From NCBI GenBank assembly GCA_020186115.1, contig WSYJ01000060.1, forward strand, positions 1-64,000: 64,000 nt of DNA, read 5' to 3'. The DNA comes from Histomonas meleagridis (Eukaryota > Parabasalia > Tritrichomonadida > Dientamoebidae). The notes beneath the pieces are model-generated. The model searched no databases. It saw only the letters and a program-made list of their open reading frames with translations, and was not told where the DNA came from. Position numbers and translations under genes: made by a program. Of this stretch, positions 1-8,933 are shown piece by piece; within the stretch, counting starts at the first letter, position 1; every line of letters begins with the position of its first letter.

Positions 1-312
1 GGGAGCGAGTGCGTAGCACGAAGCTCACATAGCGCTGTGTGTGTGTGTGTCCAAGATGAATTTATAATGTATTTGAACACTATAGCAAATGAAGATAACT
101 TCTTAATAGATTATGATTTATGGGAGTTTCGGCAAAAAAGCAAAACAAGATTACCGACATTATTTAAACTTGCTATTGATGTTTACTCGATTCCAGCATC
201 AAGTGCATGCTCAGAACGAGAGTTTAGCAAAACTAAAAAATTCTTAGGGGATCATTGCATTATTTTATCTGGATCAAGACTTGAAGATCAGATGATTATT
301 GCTAGCAATTAA
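1..312 (+). CDS. hAT transposase, C-terminal fragment
   Basis: The frame is open from the first base of the window, so the gene begins further left; no ATG lies in the first 60 bases and an apparent GTG start at 37 falls in a GT dinucleotide run (about 36-50). The protein carries the hAT C-terminal dimerisation signature: a Trp (DLWEF), then LPTLFKLAIDVYSIPASSAC followed by SEREFSK, where the Glu corresponds to the conserved catalytic or near-catalytic Glu of hAT transposases. It ends at a TAA at 310-312. It is diverged from the second hAT element in this window (ASVERIFSQ there), so the two belong to different subfamilies although their DNA ends match. Whether the full transposase is intact cannot be judged here. 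Confidence 0.7.
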   Translation, partial: GSECVARSSHSAVCVCVQDEFIMYLNTIANEDNFLIDYDLWEFRQKSKTRLPTLFKLAIDVYSIPASSACSEREFSKTKKFLGDHCIILSGSRLEDQMIIASN

Positions 313-1161
313 TACATAACAAGACAGCTCTATATGCAACCTGTGAAAGAGAGTCACACTAATTAACAAAATGATTTCAGTAAATCATTAATTGATTAAT
401 TTGTTAAAATATTAATATTATAGAATAGCAATATTGCTATAGTGATTTTATAAATCCATATTACAATTAAAACATAAGTTTTAATTAGATAGATTGTTTT
501 TTAATGATAATATCATTAGTATGACGTTTTTGGAGTAAAATAATTTTGTTTTATACAATATGATTAATGAAAATCAATGTTTTTTTCATTTATTTTCTAT
601 ATTTATTTTATTTTATTTAATTTTTATTTATTTATTTTATTTTAAATTATCCCCTATTAGTTAGATATAACAATTAGAATAATTTATTAGTCAATACTTG
701 AAATTTTCTTTCCGAATGTACGATTATTTATTAATGTATTAAATGGTCGCGAAAAAATTTCTCAACTTCAGTTTTTGAATGTGAATCCGATGATTTTCAA
801 TTCATTCTATACTATCGTTGAAAAACAATATGTATTCATTTTGAAAGTATTAAACTAACTTTATTGGCAAATAAGATCAAGTTAACGCTTATACATGATT
901 TTTAGTCTTATCCCTCATAAGGGGCATTACGATTTAATTTTAATAAATAAAAATATAAATAAATCAGAGCACAATATTATGCTTGAAATTTAAACCATTC
1001 AACTAACTATTTATATAGTTTACACGTGTAAAGTATTTAAATATATTCACTAATTCATAAAAAAGTGTCTCCAATCCTTGTTATTATTTAGAATGAGCAG
1101 AGATAGCACGAAAACTCGGGGGTCCTTTATCCAATAACGTCTTCTCATCTAATCCAGGAAT

Positions 1162-1329
1162 TTTCGATAAAATCGATAAAAAATCGATAAATGACGTCAC
1201 TTTTCAAAATAGATTTTTTCGATAAAAAAAGTGGCTTTTATCAAGTTTATCGATTTTATCGAGATTCAAACCGTTAGAAATCGATTTTTATCGATAAAAA
1301 AAGTGACTCGTATCGAAGAGCAATCGATT
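1162..1329. repeat. Cluster of ATCGATAAA direct and inverted repeats near a hAT end
   Basis: About 170 bp contain roughly nine ATCGAT/TCGATAAA/TTTATCGA boxes in both orientations, separated by A-runs and by two copies of AAAAAAAGTGRCT. The cluster stops about 20 bp before the inferred transposon terminus at 1347. Subterminal short repeats are typical transposase binding sites in hAT elements; that role is inferred from position only. Confidence 0.5.
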
Positions 1330-1355
1330 AATTGTGGGCCAACCCTATTTGATGA

Positions 1356-1450
1356 TGTTCTAAATAATTTAGATAATTTCCAAATATTATTTCAAAATAT
1401 AAAATTATTATAATAAATAATATCTTTAGCATTAATATCAATTCCTTCAG
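1356..1450 (-). pseudogene. Ankyrin-array relic (inter-repeat spacer plus repeat end)
   Basis: Read on the minus strand, this piece has the end of an ankyrin repeat (EGIDINAKD) followed by the AT-rich spacer that separates ankyrin repeats at 15.5-15.9 kb and 29.3-30.2 kb, including its hallmark NNIWKL. DNA identity to those spacers is high over about 90 bp. Nothing else of the gene is recognisable, and the fragment stops at the hAT element end at 1347, so it is the flank of a transposon insertion. Confidence 0.55.
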
Positions 1451-1455
1451 TACAA

Positions 1456-1855
1456 GCTGTATTTTCAAAATTAATAAAACTTAAATGAAATTCAAATTAA
1501 TTTTTTAACCTACACAAATATTATTAGCATTTACATTCAATTTTGCAATTGATAGAAAATTTTATTTCGAAAATGTCTAGCAATCGACTTAACTATTTTT
1601 CTAAGATAAAAATACAGTCGTCACTTTTAATGTAAGATTGTACGTTAAGATAACGTCCTCCCTATTTGTAATCCACAATTTTATAGATTTAATTTAAGTG
1701 GAAAAACAATTTAACAATACAAAACAAATTATTCAGACAAAACTACACAAAAGCGAATATAAGTTCTCACAATATTCCAATTTGCAATGGATTTTCACAT
1801 TTCCTTCGAAATATTATTGTTTTAATTGACTTTTAATTTGAAGAAGTGAGAATAC
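1456..1855. other. AT-rich intergenic sequence
   Basis: No frame with coding character, no RNA gene and no repeat recognised. It is the 3' flank of the tepsin-like gene. Confidence 0.5.
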
Positions 1856-3286
1856 TTATTGTTCCTCATTTTCTTTCGTTTCTTCCTCATTACTTTCAGC
1901 ATTCTCTTTGTTTTCTTCTTCTTCTTTCGGAGATTCTTCGTTAACTTTCTCTTCGGTGTTAACGGTCTCCTCACTCTTAACGGTCTCTTCGTTTGTTTCT
2001 TGGCCAAAGTTGAATTGGTTTTCATCTTCTTCATTTGGCGCAGATTGTGCTTCATCTGTGAAAGAAAATGCAGACGGTTGTTCTGGCAAATCTGTTGGTT
2101 GTACATTTTCAATTGATTCATAAAAACGAACAGCAGCAGAACGAAGCGATGCTTGTGGTGCAGACCTAAGGCGTTGGACTTCACCCTTCACATGCGCCAC
2201 GGTTCCGATTCCAAACTTTTCGCCGAAAATTTCAAGACCATAGATAGCTCTAACCTTAACCTTCCACTCAGAACTGTTTAAGCCAGCGGTTAACTCAACA
2301 AGAGACTCAGGAACAATAGAAGCTTTGAATGCATTAATTTCGCCATTTGTTGGAAGTGCTCTACCGCCAGTTATTTTGAGGAATTTGGAAGCTGGGGTGT
2401 CCAAAGACTGTTTAGAACGTTCTGGAATTGGATTTGATGGCTTCTTTTTAGACCATGAAAAATCTGCTTCAAGACGTTGGAATTGACCACGTTGTGGTGG
2501 TGGTGGTGGAGGTGTATACGATGGAACCTGTGGTTGTTGGACTGGTTGGGGTTGTGGCTGTGGTGGTGGAGATTGATATGTTTGGAGATTTTGATATGTT
2601 GGAGGTTGTTGATATTGATTTGGCTGATACATGCCAGTCTGTCCGTAAGTGCCTTGGACGTTTCCACTTACATTTGATGCGCTACCATACTTTGATACGA
2701 CAGGCCCTTTTTGGATGCCAAACGTGCGGTTGAAAAATCCGGTGATGTTTTCGAGTGTTCGGTTAGCTGTTGGGTCGTGATTTACTGGATCAAGAGATAC
2801 TGGTTGTGTAATGTATTGATCATTACCATAAGATTCCATGGTGCTAACAGAAGCAACACGTTGGGTTGGAGGAGCTGTTGGTGCGCTTGTGTTGAAGTGT
2901 TGCACAGTTGCTTGGCCTGAAGTAAATACAAGATCCAAAAGAGATTGTGCAGCATCCTTCATTTCTTGATATGGCTCATATCCACGAACTGGATCTGGCC
3001 TTCCTCTCCAACCTATACAATCTGAAATTGTTGAAGAGTATAACTTAATTTCTGCTTGAATTGCAGATGATGGACCATTTTGAGCAAGGTGATTCATAAG
3101 TCGAAGGGCTTTTAGACGGACATTAACTCTTGGTACAGTAAGTTTTTTACATGCATATTTAATTAGTCGTTGAACATTCGCAGGATCATCTCGGGCCAAC
3201 TGAACAGCTTCTGCAAGGCACATGCCTGGAGATGGAAGATTGTCATCAGCTGTTGCCCTATCAACAAGTCTGGAGCACGTGAACAT
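1856..3286 (-). CDS. Tepsin-like AP-4 accessory protein (tENTH plus VHS/ENTH-like domain)
   Basis: Residues about 1-125 form an epsin-type ENTH helical domain of the tepsin/MTV1 subtype: the stretch DNLPSPGMCLAEAVQLARDD and the later GRPDPVRGYEPYQEMKDAAQ match the tepsin pattern, where a (G)xPDPxxG loop is typical. A Pro/Gln/Tyr-rich linker (about 210-290) leads to a second helical domain (about 315-395) in the place of tepsin's VHS/ENTH-like fold. SAFSF at 405-409 resembles the S[AV]F[SA]FLN peptide by which tepsin binds an AP-4 ear. The tail is a Glu-rich acidic region. Known role: coat accessory of AP-4 vesicles at the trans-Golgi. The start ATG follows an in-frame stop 15 bases upstream, and TACGGTTT lies about 20 bp before it. 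Family assignment is by motif reading; an epsin of another class is the alternative. Confidence 0.7.
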   Translation of the reverse strand: MFTCSRLVDRATADDNLPSPGMCLAEAVQLARDDPANVQRLIKYACKKLTVPRVNVRLKALRLMNHLAQNGPSSAIQAEIKLYSSTISDCIGWRGRPDPVRGYEPYQEMKDAAQSLLDLVFTSGQATVQHFNTSAPTAPPTQRVASVSTMESYGNDQYITQPVSLDPVNHDPTANRTLENITGFFNRTFGIQKGPVVSKYGSASNVSGNVQGTYGQTGMYQPNQYQQPPTYQNLQTYQSPPPQPQPQPVQQPQVPSYTPPPPPPQRGQFQRLEADFSWSKKKPSNPIPERSKQSLDTPASKFLKITGGRALPTNGEINAFKASIVPESLVELTAGLNSSEWKVKVRAIYGLEIFGEKFGIGTVAHVKGEVQRLRSAPQASLRSAAVRFYESIENVQPTDLPEQPSAFSFTDEAQSAPNEEDENQFNFGQETNEETVKSEETVNTEEKVNEESPKEEEENKENAESNEEETKENEEQ

Positions 3287-3757
3287 ACCAAAAAATAGCT
3301 AAAACCGTAATTTGCTTTGAAAATTTCAGCTTTCCGCCATTTGCCTTAAAACGATAGCCCGCACCGTTATCGTTTCATTCTTTGACACTTTTGATACAGT
3401 AACAAAGACAATGCAACAAAAGAACATTATTTACAACTATAAATGACATTAAAATCATTTAACCACAATTGAATGATGAATTCTAAACGTGTCTTGTTTC
3501 TTTAGTGCAATTTTTTCCTATTTTAGGAAATTAATGAAAAAGATCCGATGCTATTTTTTCAAGTTTTCTTAGAACAACCTAGGATTTTAATTCAAAAGAA
3601 TGGAACTATGACTAATGAACATATTTCAACTTAAATATATAAATAATAATTAAGATTTACATTTTTAAAAATAAAATATCATTGATAAACCCAATTAATA
3701 CAACCATGTTCTATTAAATCATCCATGATAAAACCGGTACCAGCACATTATGGGAAT
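3287..3757. other. Intergenic, upstream of tepsin-like gene
   Basis: AT-rich. On the minus strand, TACGGTTT (3302-3309) and further ATCGTTTT/AACGG boxes up to about 3385 precede the tepsin start and fit trichomonad M3-like core promoter sequences. Nothing else seen. Confidence 0.4.
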
Positions 3758-4348
3758 CTAACAAATTGGGAAATCGATTTTGGCTGTCTTAATAGCTTTC
3801 CTACACATCGGACATGTTTTTTTTTCTGACCATATTTCCATGGCGCAATTGTAGCAACAACATTTATGACCACATGGAATAAAGATTGAAGAACAATCTT
3901 TTTCACAAATACAGCATCTCGGCTCAGCAAATATGGGCACTGTAGATGAGATAATAACATCACAAATTGGGCATGTTTCAGTGTTTTTTCGAATTTTGGA
4001 TGAACATTTGGAACAAAAAACTTTATGACCACATGGGATACAAATGTTGGTAGCAAGTTCACTATTACATTTCATGCATGTCACTTGTAAGTTTTGTTCT
4101 TGATCTTGGCCTTCAGTAAAATTTTCGATATCGGAAATTTTTTGTCTAGGGGGAAGATCACTCGGGTTTTCTGGTTGTGGGAGGGGTTCTGGGGATATGG
4201 AAGGATTCCCATCATTAATCTTATTAGCTAAAACTAAATTTGATCTCGAAATATTTCCTGAATCTGGTGCCAATTGGTGGCCCTCTAGATTTTGAGCGTT
4301 GTCTACTCGAGTATTTTGGTCGTTTAAATTGTGCAATTCATTGTTCAT
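3758..4348 (-). CDS. Protein with two C-terminal RING fingers (possible E3 ubiquitin ligase)
   Basis: 196 residues. The first 85 are polar and low in complexity (Asn, Pro, Gln). Two C3HC4-type RING fingers follow: about 91-129 (CMKC ... CGHKVFCSKC ... CPIC) and about 145-183 (CCIC ... CGHKCCCYNC ... CPMC). All eight zinc ligands can be placed in each. Single RINGs of this short type act as E3 ligases that recruit E2 enzymes; two in tandem without an intervening IBR is not the RBR layout. The substrate cannot be read from the sequence. The start ATG follows an upstream region with no other in-frame Met. Confidence 0.75.
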   Translation of the reverse strand: MNNELHNLNDQNTRVDNAQNLEGHQLAPDSGNISRSNLVLANKINDGNPSISPEPLPQPENPSDLPPRQKISDIENFTEGQDQEQNLQVTCMKCNSELATNICIPCGHKVFCSKCSSKIRKNTETCPICDVIISSTVPIFAEPRCCICEKDCSSIFIPCGHKCCCYNCAMEIWSEKKTCPMCRKAIKTAKIDFPIC

Positions 4349-4740
4349 TTCAAAACAAATGGAAATGCCACCTCTTTTGGAACGATTAAAATTAATTCAA
4401 ATTTATAACCGTTAAATCTTGCACTAGCAAAAAATCACTATTCAGTATAATATCCATAATTTGTGCATTAAATCTCCTTGATGATAAGGAAAGTTTGTTG
4501 TTTAAAATAATTTTAGTTATATCAAGGCTGAGAAAATGTTATAACATTAATTTGATTTCATGAACAAAAGAACTTAATCTATTCGTGCTATGAAACCTAA
4601 CAAAGAATAGAAACCAAAGAAGCTTTTACCGAAATTTACATGGCATTTTAAAATATCCGACATTCTAATTAATTAATTTAAAAAAACAATTTTTTCTAAA
4701 AAACTTTTTAAGAAATTTAAAAGTAATTCACATTCAATAT
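4349..4740. other. AT-rich intergenic sequence
   Basis: No coding frame or RNA gene recognised between the RING gene start and the lipase-like gene end. Confidence 0.4.
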
Positions 4741-5643
4741 TTATTTACGATGCTCATCTATGAACTCGAGAAGATCGCGTGCTACCTCAGGTCGATGTGG
4801 TGTCTTCAACATCACATGCTCTCCTTTAGGGTACAATTTGTATTTTACGTTCATTCCGTCGCGTGCGAGAACTTTTTGGACCCATTTATCGCTGGTCTTC
4901 GCATCGACCATTGAATCAGCTTCTCCCTGAACAAAGAACAATGGAAGCTCGGCGGGCCATAGCTCAGGATGCTCGTGGATGAACGCCTGTTTTTCTTCGA
5001 CGGAGAAGTATAATTGTGGAGTAATTGTTTCATATATAAGAGGCGATGCTTTGGCCATTGTAACAAAGCGTTGGTCCATATCAGCGGAATAAGGATTAGC
5101 ACCTGTGCTGATTTGCATGGTTGGAAATGCCCAATTAAGTGCTTTGAATCCATATCGTTCAATTGTGCCGAGTTGACGTTGTGGGCAAGGGGAAATCCAT
5201 GGAGCTTCAGCAATGGCACATTTAACAATGTCTTTAATTTCATTGTATCGTGTGAGAATTGTATATATCGTGCAGAGACCTCCCATTGAATGACCGTGTA
5301 TAATTAAAGGAAGATTAGGATAACGAGAATGTGCAAGTTGAATGACTTTGACAGTCTCTTCTGCCATAAGGTCAATGGTTCCTGAAACTGGTGAACCAGA
5401 TGAACGCCCATGTCCATAATGATCACATCCAAAGACAACTCCTCCCCTCTCGAGAATAAATGGGAAGAAGTCTTTTTTGAAGGTTACACAAACGCCCAAT
5501 CCATGAACAAATACATAAATAAAGGTGGGTTCGCCACTAGGTTTCCATGTGCAACCTTTTAGGACAGAGCCATTGTCAAGAGTGATATCGAAATCTTCAC
5601 CATCATCGTAGCTGAGATCAAATTTTGCGTCTGCTAATTCCAT
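4741..5643 (-). CDS. Alpha/beta hydrolase, monoglyceride-lipase-like
   Basis: A 300-residue serine hydrolase of the MGLL/lysophospholipase group. Visible: the oxyanion region VFVHGLG, a GCDHYGHGRSSG strand-turn, the nucleophile elbow GHSMGG (Ser), the acid-site region FFVQGEADSMVDA (Asp) and a late His in PKGEHVM, giving the Ser-Asp-His triad. Expected reaction: hydrolysis of monoacylglycerols or lysophospholipids; the true substrate is unknown. Another in-frame ATG lies at 5676 (11 residues longer), but the initiator-like TCACTT sits directly before the ATG at 5643, and the extra residues are not conserved in this family, so I chose 5643. The stop forms TAAA, the trichomonad poly(A)-type signal. 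Confidence 0.8.
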   Translation of the reverse strand: MELADAKFDLSYDDGEDFDITLDNGSVLKGCTWKPSGEPTFIYVFVHGLGVCVTFKKDFFPFILERGGVVFGCDHYGHGRSSGSPVSGTIDLMAEETVKVIQLAHSRYPNLPLIIHGHSMGGLCTIYTILTRYNEIKDIVKCAIAEAPWISPCPQRQLGTIERYGFKALNWAFPTMQISTGANPYSADMDQRFVTMAKASPLIYETITPQLYFSVEEKQAFIHEHPELWPAELPLFFVQGEADSMVDAKTSDKWVQKVLARDGMNVKYKLYPKGEHVMLKTPHRPEVARDLLEFIDEHRK

Positions 5644-6021
5644 AAGTGATAAAAAAAAGTGAGTGAAAAAATTCAATAAAAATCGATGTTTTTGAATTCA
5701 ATTTTATATTTTGAAAAAGTTTTATGAAGAAAGACAAATTATCGCATTGAGTAAATCATCTATATGTTTCTGAAATCATCTATAGCTCATTTAGTAAATC
5801 ATTTTTCATACATGAAGAAATTTCTTTTAAAGTCATGAATGAATTTTTTTTTAGATTAAAAATTTAAAGTTTGACTTAGAATTTCATATTCTCAATAAAT
5901 CATAGTGAAATCACAAATAACTTGCATAAGATAGAATTATTCGAAGCATTATTTATTTAATAAAAATAAATTGAAAGTAATAATAATAATATTTGCATTG
6001 GGAAGAACATTTGAAGTGAAT
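5644..6021. other. AT-rich intergenic sequence
   Basis: Only the TCACTT initiator-like sequence next to 5643 and a second TCACTCACTT just beyond it were recognised. Confidence 0.4.
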
Positions 6022-6342
6022 CTAGGATGGATTTGTATATATTGAGTCCAAGTCACTATCTATTAGCCTTAAATTATCTAAAAAACTAAGCATTGATTTT
6101 TTGATTTTAACAACAAAGAGTATAATCAAAACAATATTGATTGCAACAAACATGGCAGAGATTATGTATCCTCTTTTCAAAAGTTCAGATCTTTTAACAT
6201 GAACTTTTGTTAATGTTTCGTATGGATTTTCAAATGATTCTTCTGATTTTCCTAAAAGAGAATTTCCTTTTTTTCTACAGCTAGAAAACATGAACAAAGC
6301 ATTCAGCAACAAGAGAGGGAGACACCTAAAACGATCATTCAT
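6022..6342 (-). CDS. Small putative single-pass membrane protein, unknown function
   Basis: 106 residues, not recognised. The first about 20 residues are a plausible signal peptide (RCLPLLLLNALFMFSSC). A second hydrophobic stretch, about 59-80 (IISAMFVAINIVLIILFVVK), would be a membrane segment followed by a basic KIKK stop-transfer and a short acidic tail. It lies head to head with the PP2A B55 gene, with 88 bp between the two start codons. It could be a spurious frame, but the ordered signal/anchor layout and the position argue for a gene. Confidence 0.45.
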   Translation of the reverse strand: MNDRFRCLPLLLLNALFMFSSCRKKGNSLLGKSEESFENPYETLTKVHVKRSELLKRGYIISAMFVAINIVLIILFVVKIKKSMLSFLDNLRLIDSDLDSIYTNPS

Positions 6343-6430
6343 AGAGATATCAATAAACGTTCTCTCATAAAACGATAAACACGTTTAAAGGCGTTAGAAA
6401 AAAAGAATTGAATAATTCAAACCGTCATAA

Positions 6431-7675
6431 ATGGCTGTTTTGAAAAGTGTAATTTTCAAACAAAACATGGATCTCCATTTCCTGGCTGCGTTTGGCGACC
6501 ACGTTCCACTATCCAACTTCAAACCCGATGACACAATTTCAGCAATGGCTTTTAGTAGTGATGGACAATTTTTAGCTTCAGGTGATCAAGCAGGTCGTGT
6601 TGTTGTATTTCGTTTAAATGAAAATGGCAAAAGGCAGCCTACAGTATCGTTTGTTACACAAGTCCATGCACATAAAGCACAATTCGATTATTTTCATAGC
6701 GAACTTAGTGAGATGAAAGTTAATTCACTGAAATGGGTTCCAAGACAAGCACTTAATCCATTACTTATTACATGCAATAGCCATGATGCAAAATTATGGA
6801 GATTTAATGCATCACCAAAAATTGTTTGGAACGAATTTGATGATTGTCAATTAATTGATGATTCATTCATCTTTCCAACATTCAGACAAAAAGATACAGA
6901 ATACAGTGCCGAATGTGTTAAAACTTTTAACGATATCCAAACTGAATACATAGTCGATCTTCAAACATTACCAGATCAACATTCTTTTATTATGGTCGAT
7001 GTTTCATGTGTCAAGCTATGGGACATGGAACGCGATATCAAATCTGTATGTCTATGCAAAGTTTCTCAACAAGAGCCAGAAATAATCACATCTGCAATTC
7101 ATTCATCCCAACCGCACGCATTTATTATTGGAGATGATGACGGTGTCTGTAAGATGTTTGATATGCGTCAGCAAGCAGAAGATATACCACCTTTATTCGA
7201 AATATATACATCTGATTTTGCCAGTCGAAATCAACAAATGAGCGGCTGTGATAGCGTCGGAAGCATTGTGTTCTCTCCAGATGGTAATAACTTTGCTGTT
7301 CGTCGCTTTGGTGATGTTCAAGTATGGGATATTAGAAATACATCATCACCAACCGCTAAGCTTGATGTCCAATGGTTCCCTGGTCAAATGGAATGGCTTA
7401 TTAATGAAGAATATGTTAAAGATCAATTCAGAACAGCATTTACAGCCAAAGGAAAAATTGTCACTGGATGTTATTCTGCTGATTACATTGCGTGGGATTG
7501 GAAGAATAACAAGACATCTAAACATAGAGCAGTAGGCGCAAGAACGCCACGGCCTCCACCTGAGCCAGGAAGAGACTTCAGCAAGAGGGTGACCGTTTGT
7601 GAGGCCCACCCCAAAGATGAAATTGTGGCGGTTGTATCGACAGCGGCACTTTTCTTCTTTTATGAACCAAAATAA
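6431..7675 (+). CDS. PP2A regulatory subunit B (B55/PR55), WD40 propeller
   Basis: 414 residues, a seven-bladed WD40 propeller of the B55 family. Diagnostic pieces: AMAFSSDGQFLASGDQAGRV in blade 1; FDYFHSELSEMKVNSLKWVP, which matches the [20 protein letters not shown] region unique to B55; HDAKLWRFN; and a final blade HPKDEIVAVVSTAALFFF. B55 gives the PP2A holoenzyme its substrate choice by docking on the A scaffold, and the scaffold gene is at 50331-51929 in this same window. TCATAA overlaps the region just before the ATG and an inverted M3-like AACCGTCA lies at 6419-6426. A downstream Met at residue 13 is an alternative start. Confidence 0.9.
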   Translation: MAVLKSVIFKQNMDLHFLAAFGDHVPLSNFKPDDTISAMAFSSDGQFLASGDQAGRVVVFRLNENGKRQPTVSFVTQVHAHKAQFDYFHSELSEMKVNSLKWVPRQALNPLLITCNSHDAKLWRFNASPKIVWNEFDDCQLIDDSFIFPTFRQKDTEYSAECVKTFNDIQTEYIVDLQTLPDQHSFIMVDVSCVKLWDMERDIKSVCLCKVSQQEPEIITSAIHSSQPHAFIIGDDDGVCKMFDMRQQAEDIPPLFEIYTSDFASRNQQMSGCDSVGSIVFSPDGNNFAVRRFGDVQVWDIRNTSSPTAKLDVQWFPGQMEWLINEEYVKDQFRTAFTAKGKIVTGCYSADYIAWDWKNNKTSKHRAVGARTPRPPPEPGRDFSKRVTVCEAHPKDEIVAVVSTAALFFFYEPK

Positions 7676-8136
7676 TTATTAGACAGAATATATCGTTTAG
7701 CTTTTTCTCCATTTAACACTAATAAAAAAGATTATACCAAATAAAACTCAAAATAAAATAATTTTTTTGTTAATCAATGGTCAATTATCAAAAATATGTA
7801 AATACATAAAACAAAATCTAAGTTTTCTTGTAGTTTAGACTGTATTTTTGCTGCACATTAAACACAATTTTGAGATATGGAAAATTGAAAATTGATAAAA
7901 ATAATTAAAAGACCTTTATGTCCCTTCCTAGCAATAAATAACAGGAAAAATATTCTATTAATGCCTAATAGGAAATGTTTTTTTGTTTTTGATAAAAGTA
8001 AATGTTTTTGATTTTGATTTTCATTCTTTTCTTTTTGTGTTTTATTAACTTTGTTAGCAAGAAAATGTTAACGATACTTTTATGAAGCATTAAAACATAT
8101 ATTTGAAGTGATGATTTATTGGAATTTAACTTAACC
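7676..8136. other. AT-rich intergenic sequence between convergent genes
   Basis: 3' flanks of the B55 gene and of the minus-strand unknown gene. No coding frame, repeat or RNA recognised. Confidence 0.4.
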
Positions 8137-8616
8137 TTACTCATCTTTTACAACTGACCACTTCGGAAACCAAAACACGGGTGTAATTTCATCCTCAAGA
8201 AAAGAGCAGAAAATAACAGTTTGGGTTTGATCGCCAGGTGGACGGAAAAAATGGAAGTCTCGGAATTTTGCAGATACCCATCTAACAAGGTGGGCAAATG
8301 ATAGAACAAACGGGTTTGATTGTTCAATTGTGTTCAATTGGTGTTGTTGTTTGATTAATTGGACATAATCTTTTGCCCATAAGATAAGCTTATCCTTTGT
8401 CCAATTAATTTCTTCTAATCCAAAATCACGTACAAGATTGATGACAACTTCAACAGAATTTGGATTTTCAGGTGGGAGTTCTTCATTAAAAATCGCCTTG
8501 AACTTTCCTCTGACCACGTAAACACCTTTTTCTTGGTCTTCTTGAAAAGGGTATCTCTCATCAAGGAAAACATGATTTGTAAATATATCTTTGTACCGAA
8601 CTTTTCCCTCGGACAT
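8137..8616 (-). CDS. Conserved-looking protein of unknown function
   Basis: 159 residues, family not recognised. It has normal amino-acid composition, an amphipathic central part (about 75-100) and an aromatic C-terminus (FHFFRPPGDQ, then ITPVFWFPKW). No signal peptide or membrane segment. An AACGGTTG box lies about 60 bp upstream on the minus strand (8676-8683), as for several real genes here, and the start codon is an ATG with no other upstream Met. It is probably a soluble cytoplasmic protein; no function is proposed. Confidence 0.6.
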   Translation of the reverse strand: MSEGKVRYKDIFTNHVFLDERYPFQEDQEKGVYVVRGKFKAIFNEELPPENPNSVEVVINLVRDFGLEEINWTKDKLILWAKDYVQLIKQQHQLNTIEQSNPFVLSFAHLVRWVSAKFRDFHFFRPPGDQTQTVIFCSFLEDEITPVFWFPKWSVVKDE

Positions 8617-8933
8617 TTTTAGTTTTTAAGGAAGTTTGTTCGAACATATAATAATTCAAATTTTTCACCATTTGACAACCGTTAAATATGCTGAATAATT
8701 TGTCAGATAAGAACTTGTTCTAACATTATGTTTACATTTCTCTTCAAATGAATCAGAAAATAAGAAGATGAAAAATCCAGTTTCATTTCTTTCATATTTT
8801 AACTCTTTGTTCAGCCCAGAATCTTCTCTCTGAAAGACGATCAAAATGCATGCAATTTTATCGTTTTACCCACAAATCTCTGGACGGTTTTCATCGTGTA
8901 ACCGGTGTTGTAAACCTGCCCAAATAATTTCTA
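8617..8933. promoter_or_regulatory. Divergent promoter region between unknown gene and Rab gene
   Basis: 317 bp. Minus side: AACGGTTG at 8676-8683. Plus side, before the Rab ATG: ATCGTTTT, GGACGGTTTT (8882-8891) and AACCGGTG boxes, then a TTTCTA directly before the ATG. These resemble the trichomonad M3 (Myb-bound) core promoter element as I remember it. Confidence 0.4.

Larger units (their letters stand above)
1..1347 (+). mobile_element. hAT-family DNA transposon, right (3') part; left end outside the window
   Basis: Three things line up. The first 312 bases encode the C-terminal dimerisation region of a hAT transposase. After about 850 bp of AT-rich non-coding sequence, 1162-1329 holds a cluster of TCGATAAA/TTTATCGA boxes in both orientations, as expected of subterminal transposase sites. 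The sequence then ends in GGGCCAACCCTA at 1347, the same terminus as the complete hAT element at 43916-46554 (CCCAACCCTA). The 8 bases after the end, TTTGATGA at 1348-1355, would be one target-site copy; its partner lies left of the window. Immediately beyond is a fragment of an ankyrin array, so the element probably inserted into that relic. Ends and transposase are seen; linking them into one element is inference. Confidence 0.6.

Noticed and set aside
1231-1413. 60-codon plus-strand frame that resembles a hAT C-terminus near its end (with SLALISIPSVQAVFSK just after)
   Set aside because: The DNA matches the ankyrin spacer and repeat end on the minus strand much better, base for base, and the resemblance is in antisense.
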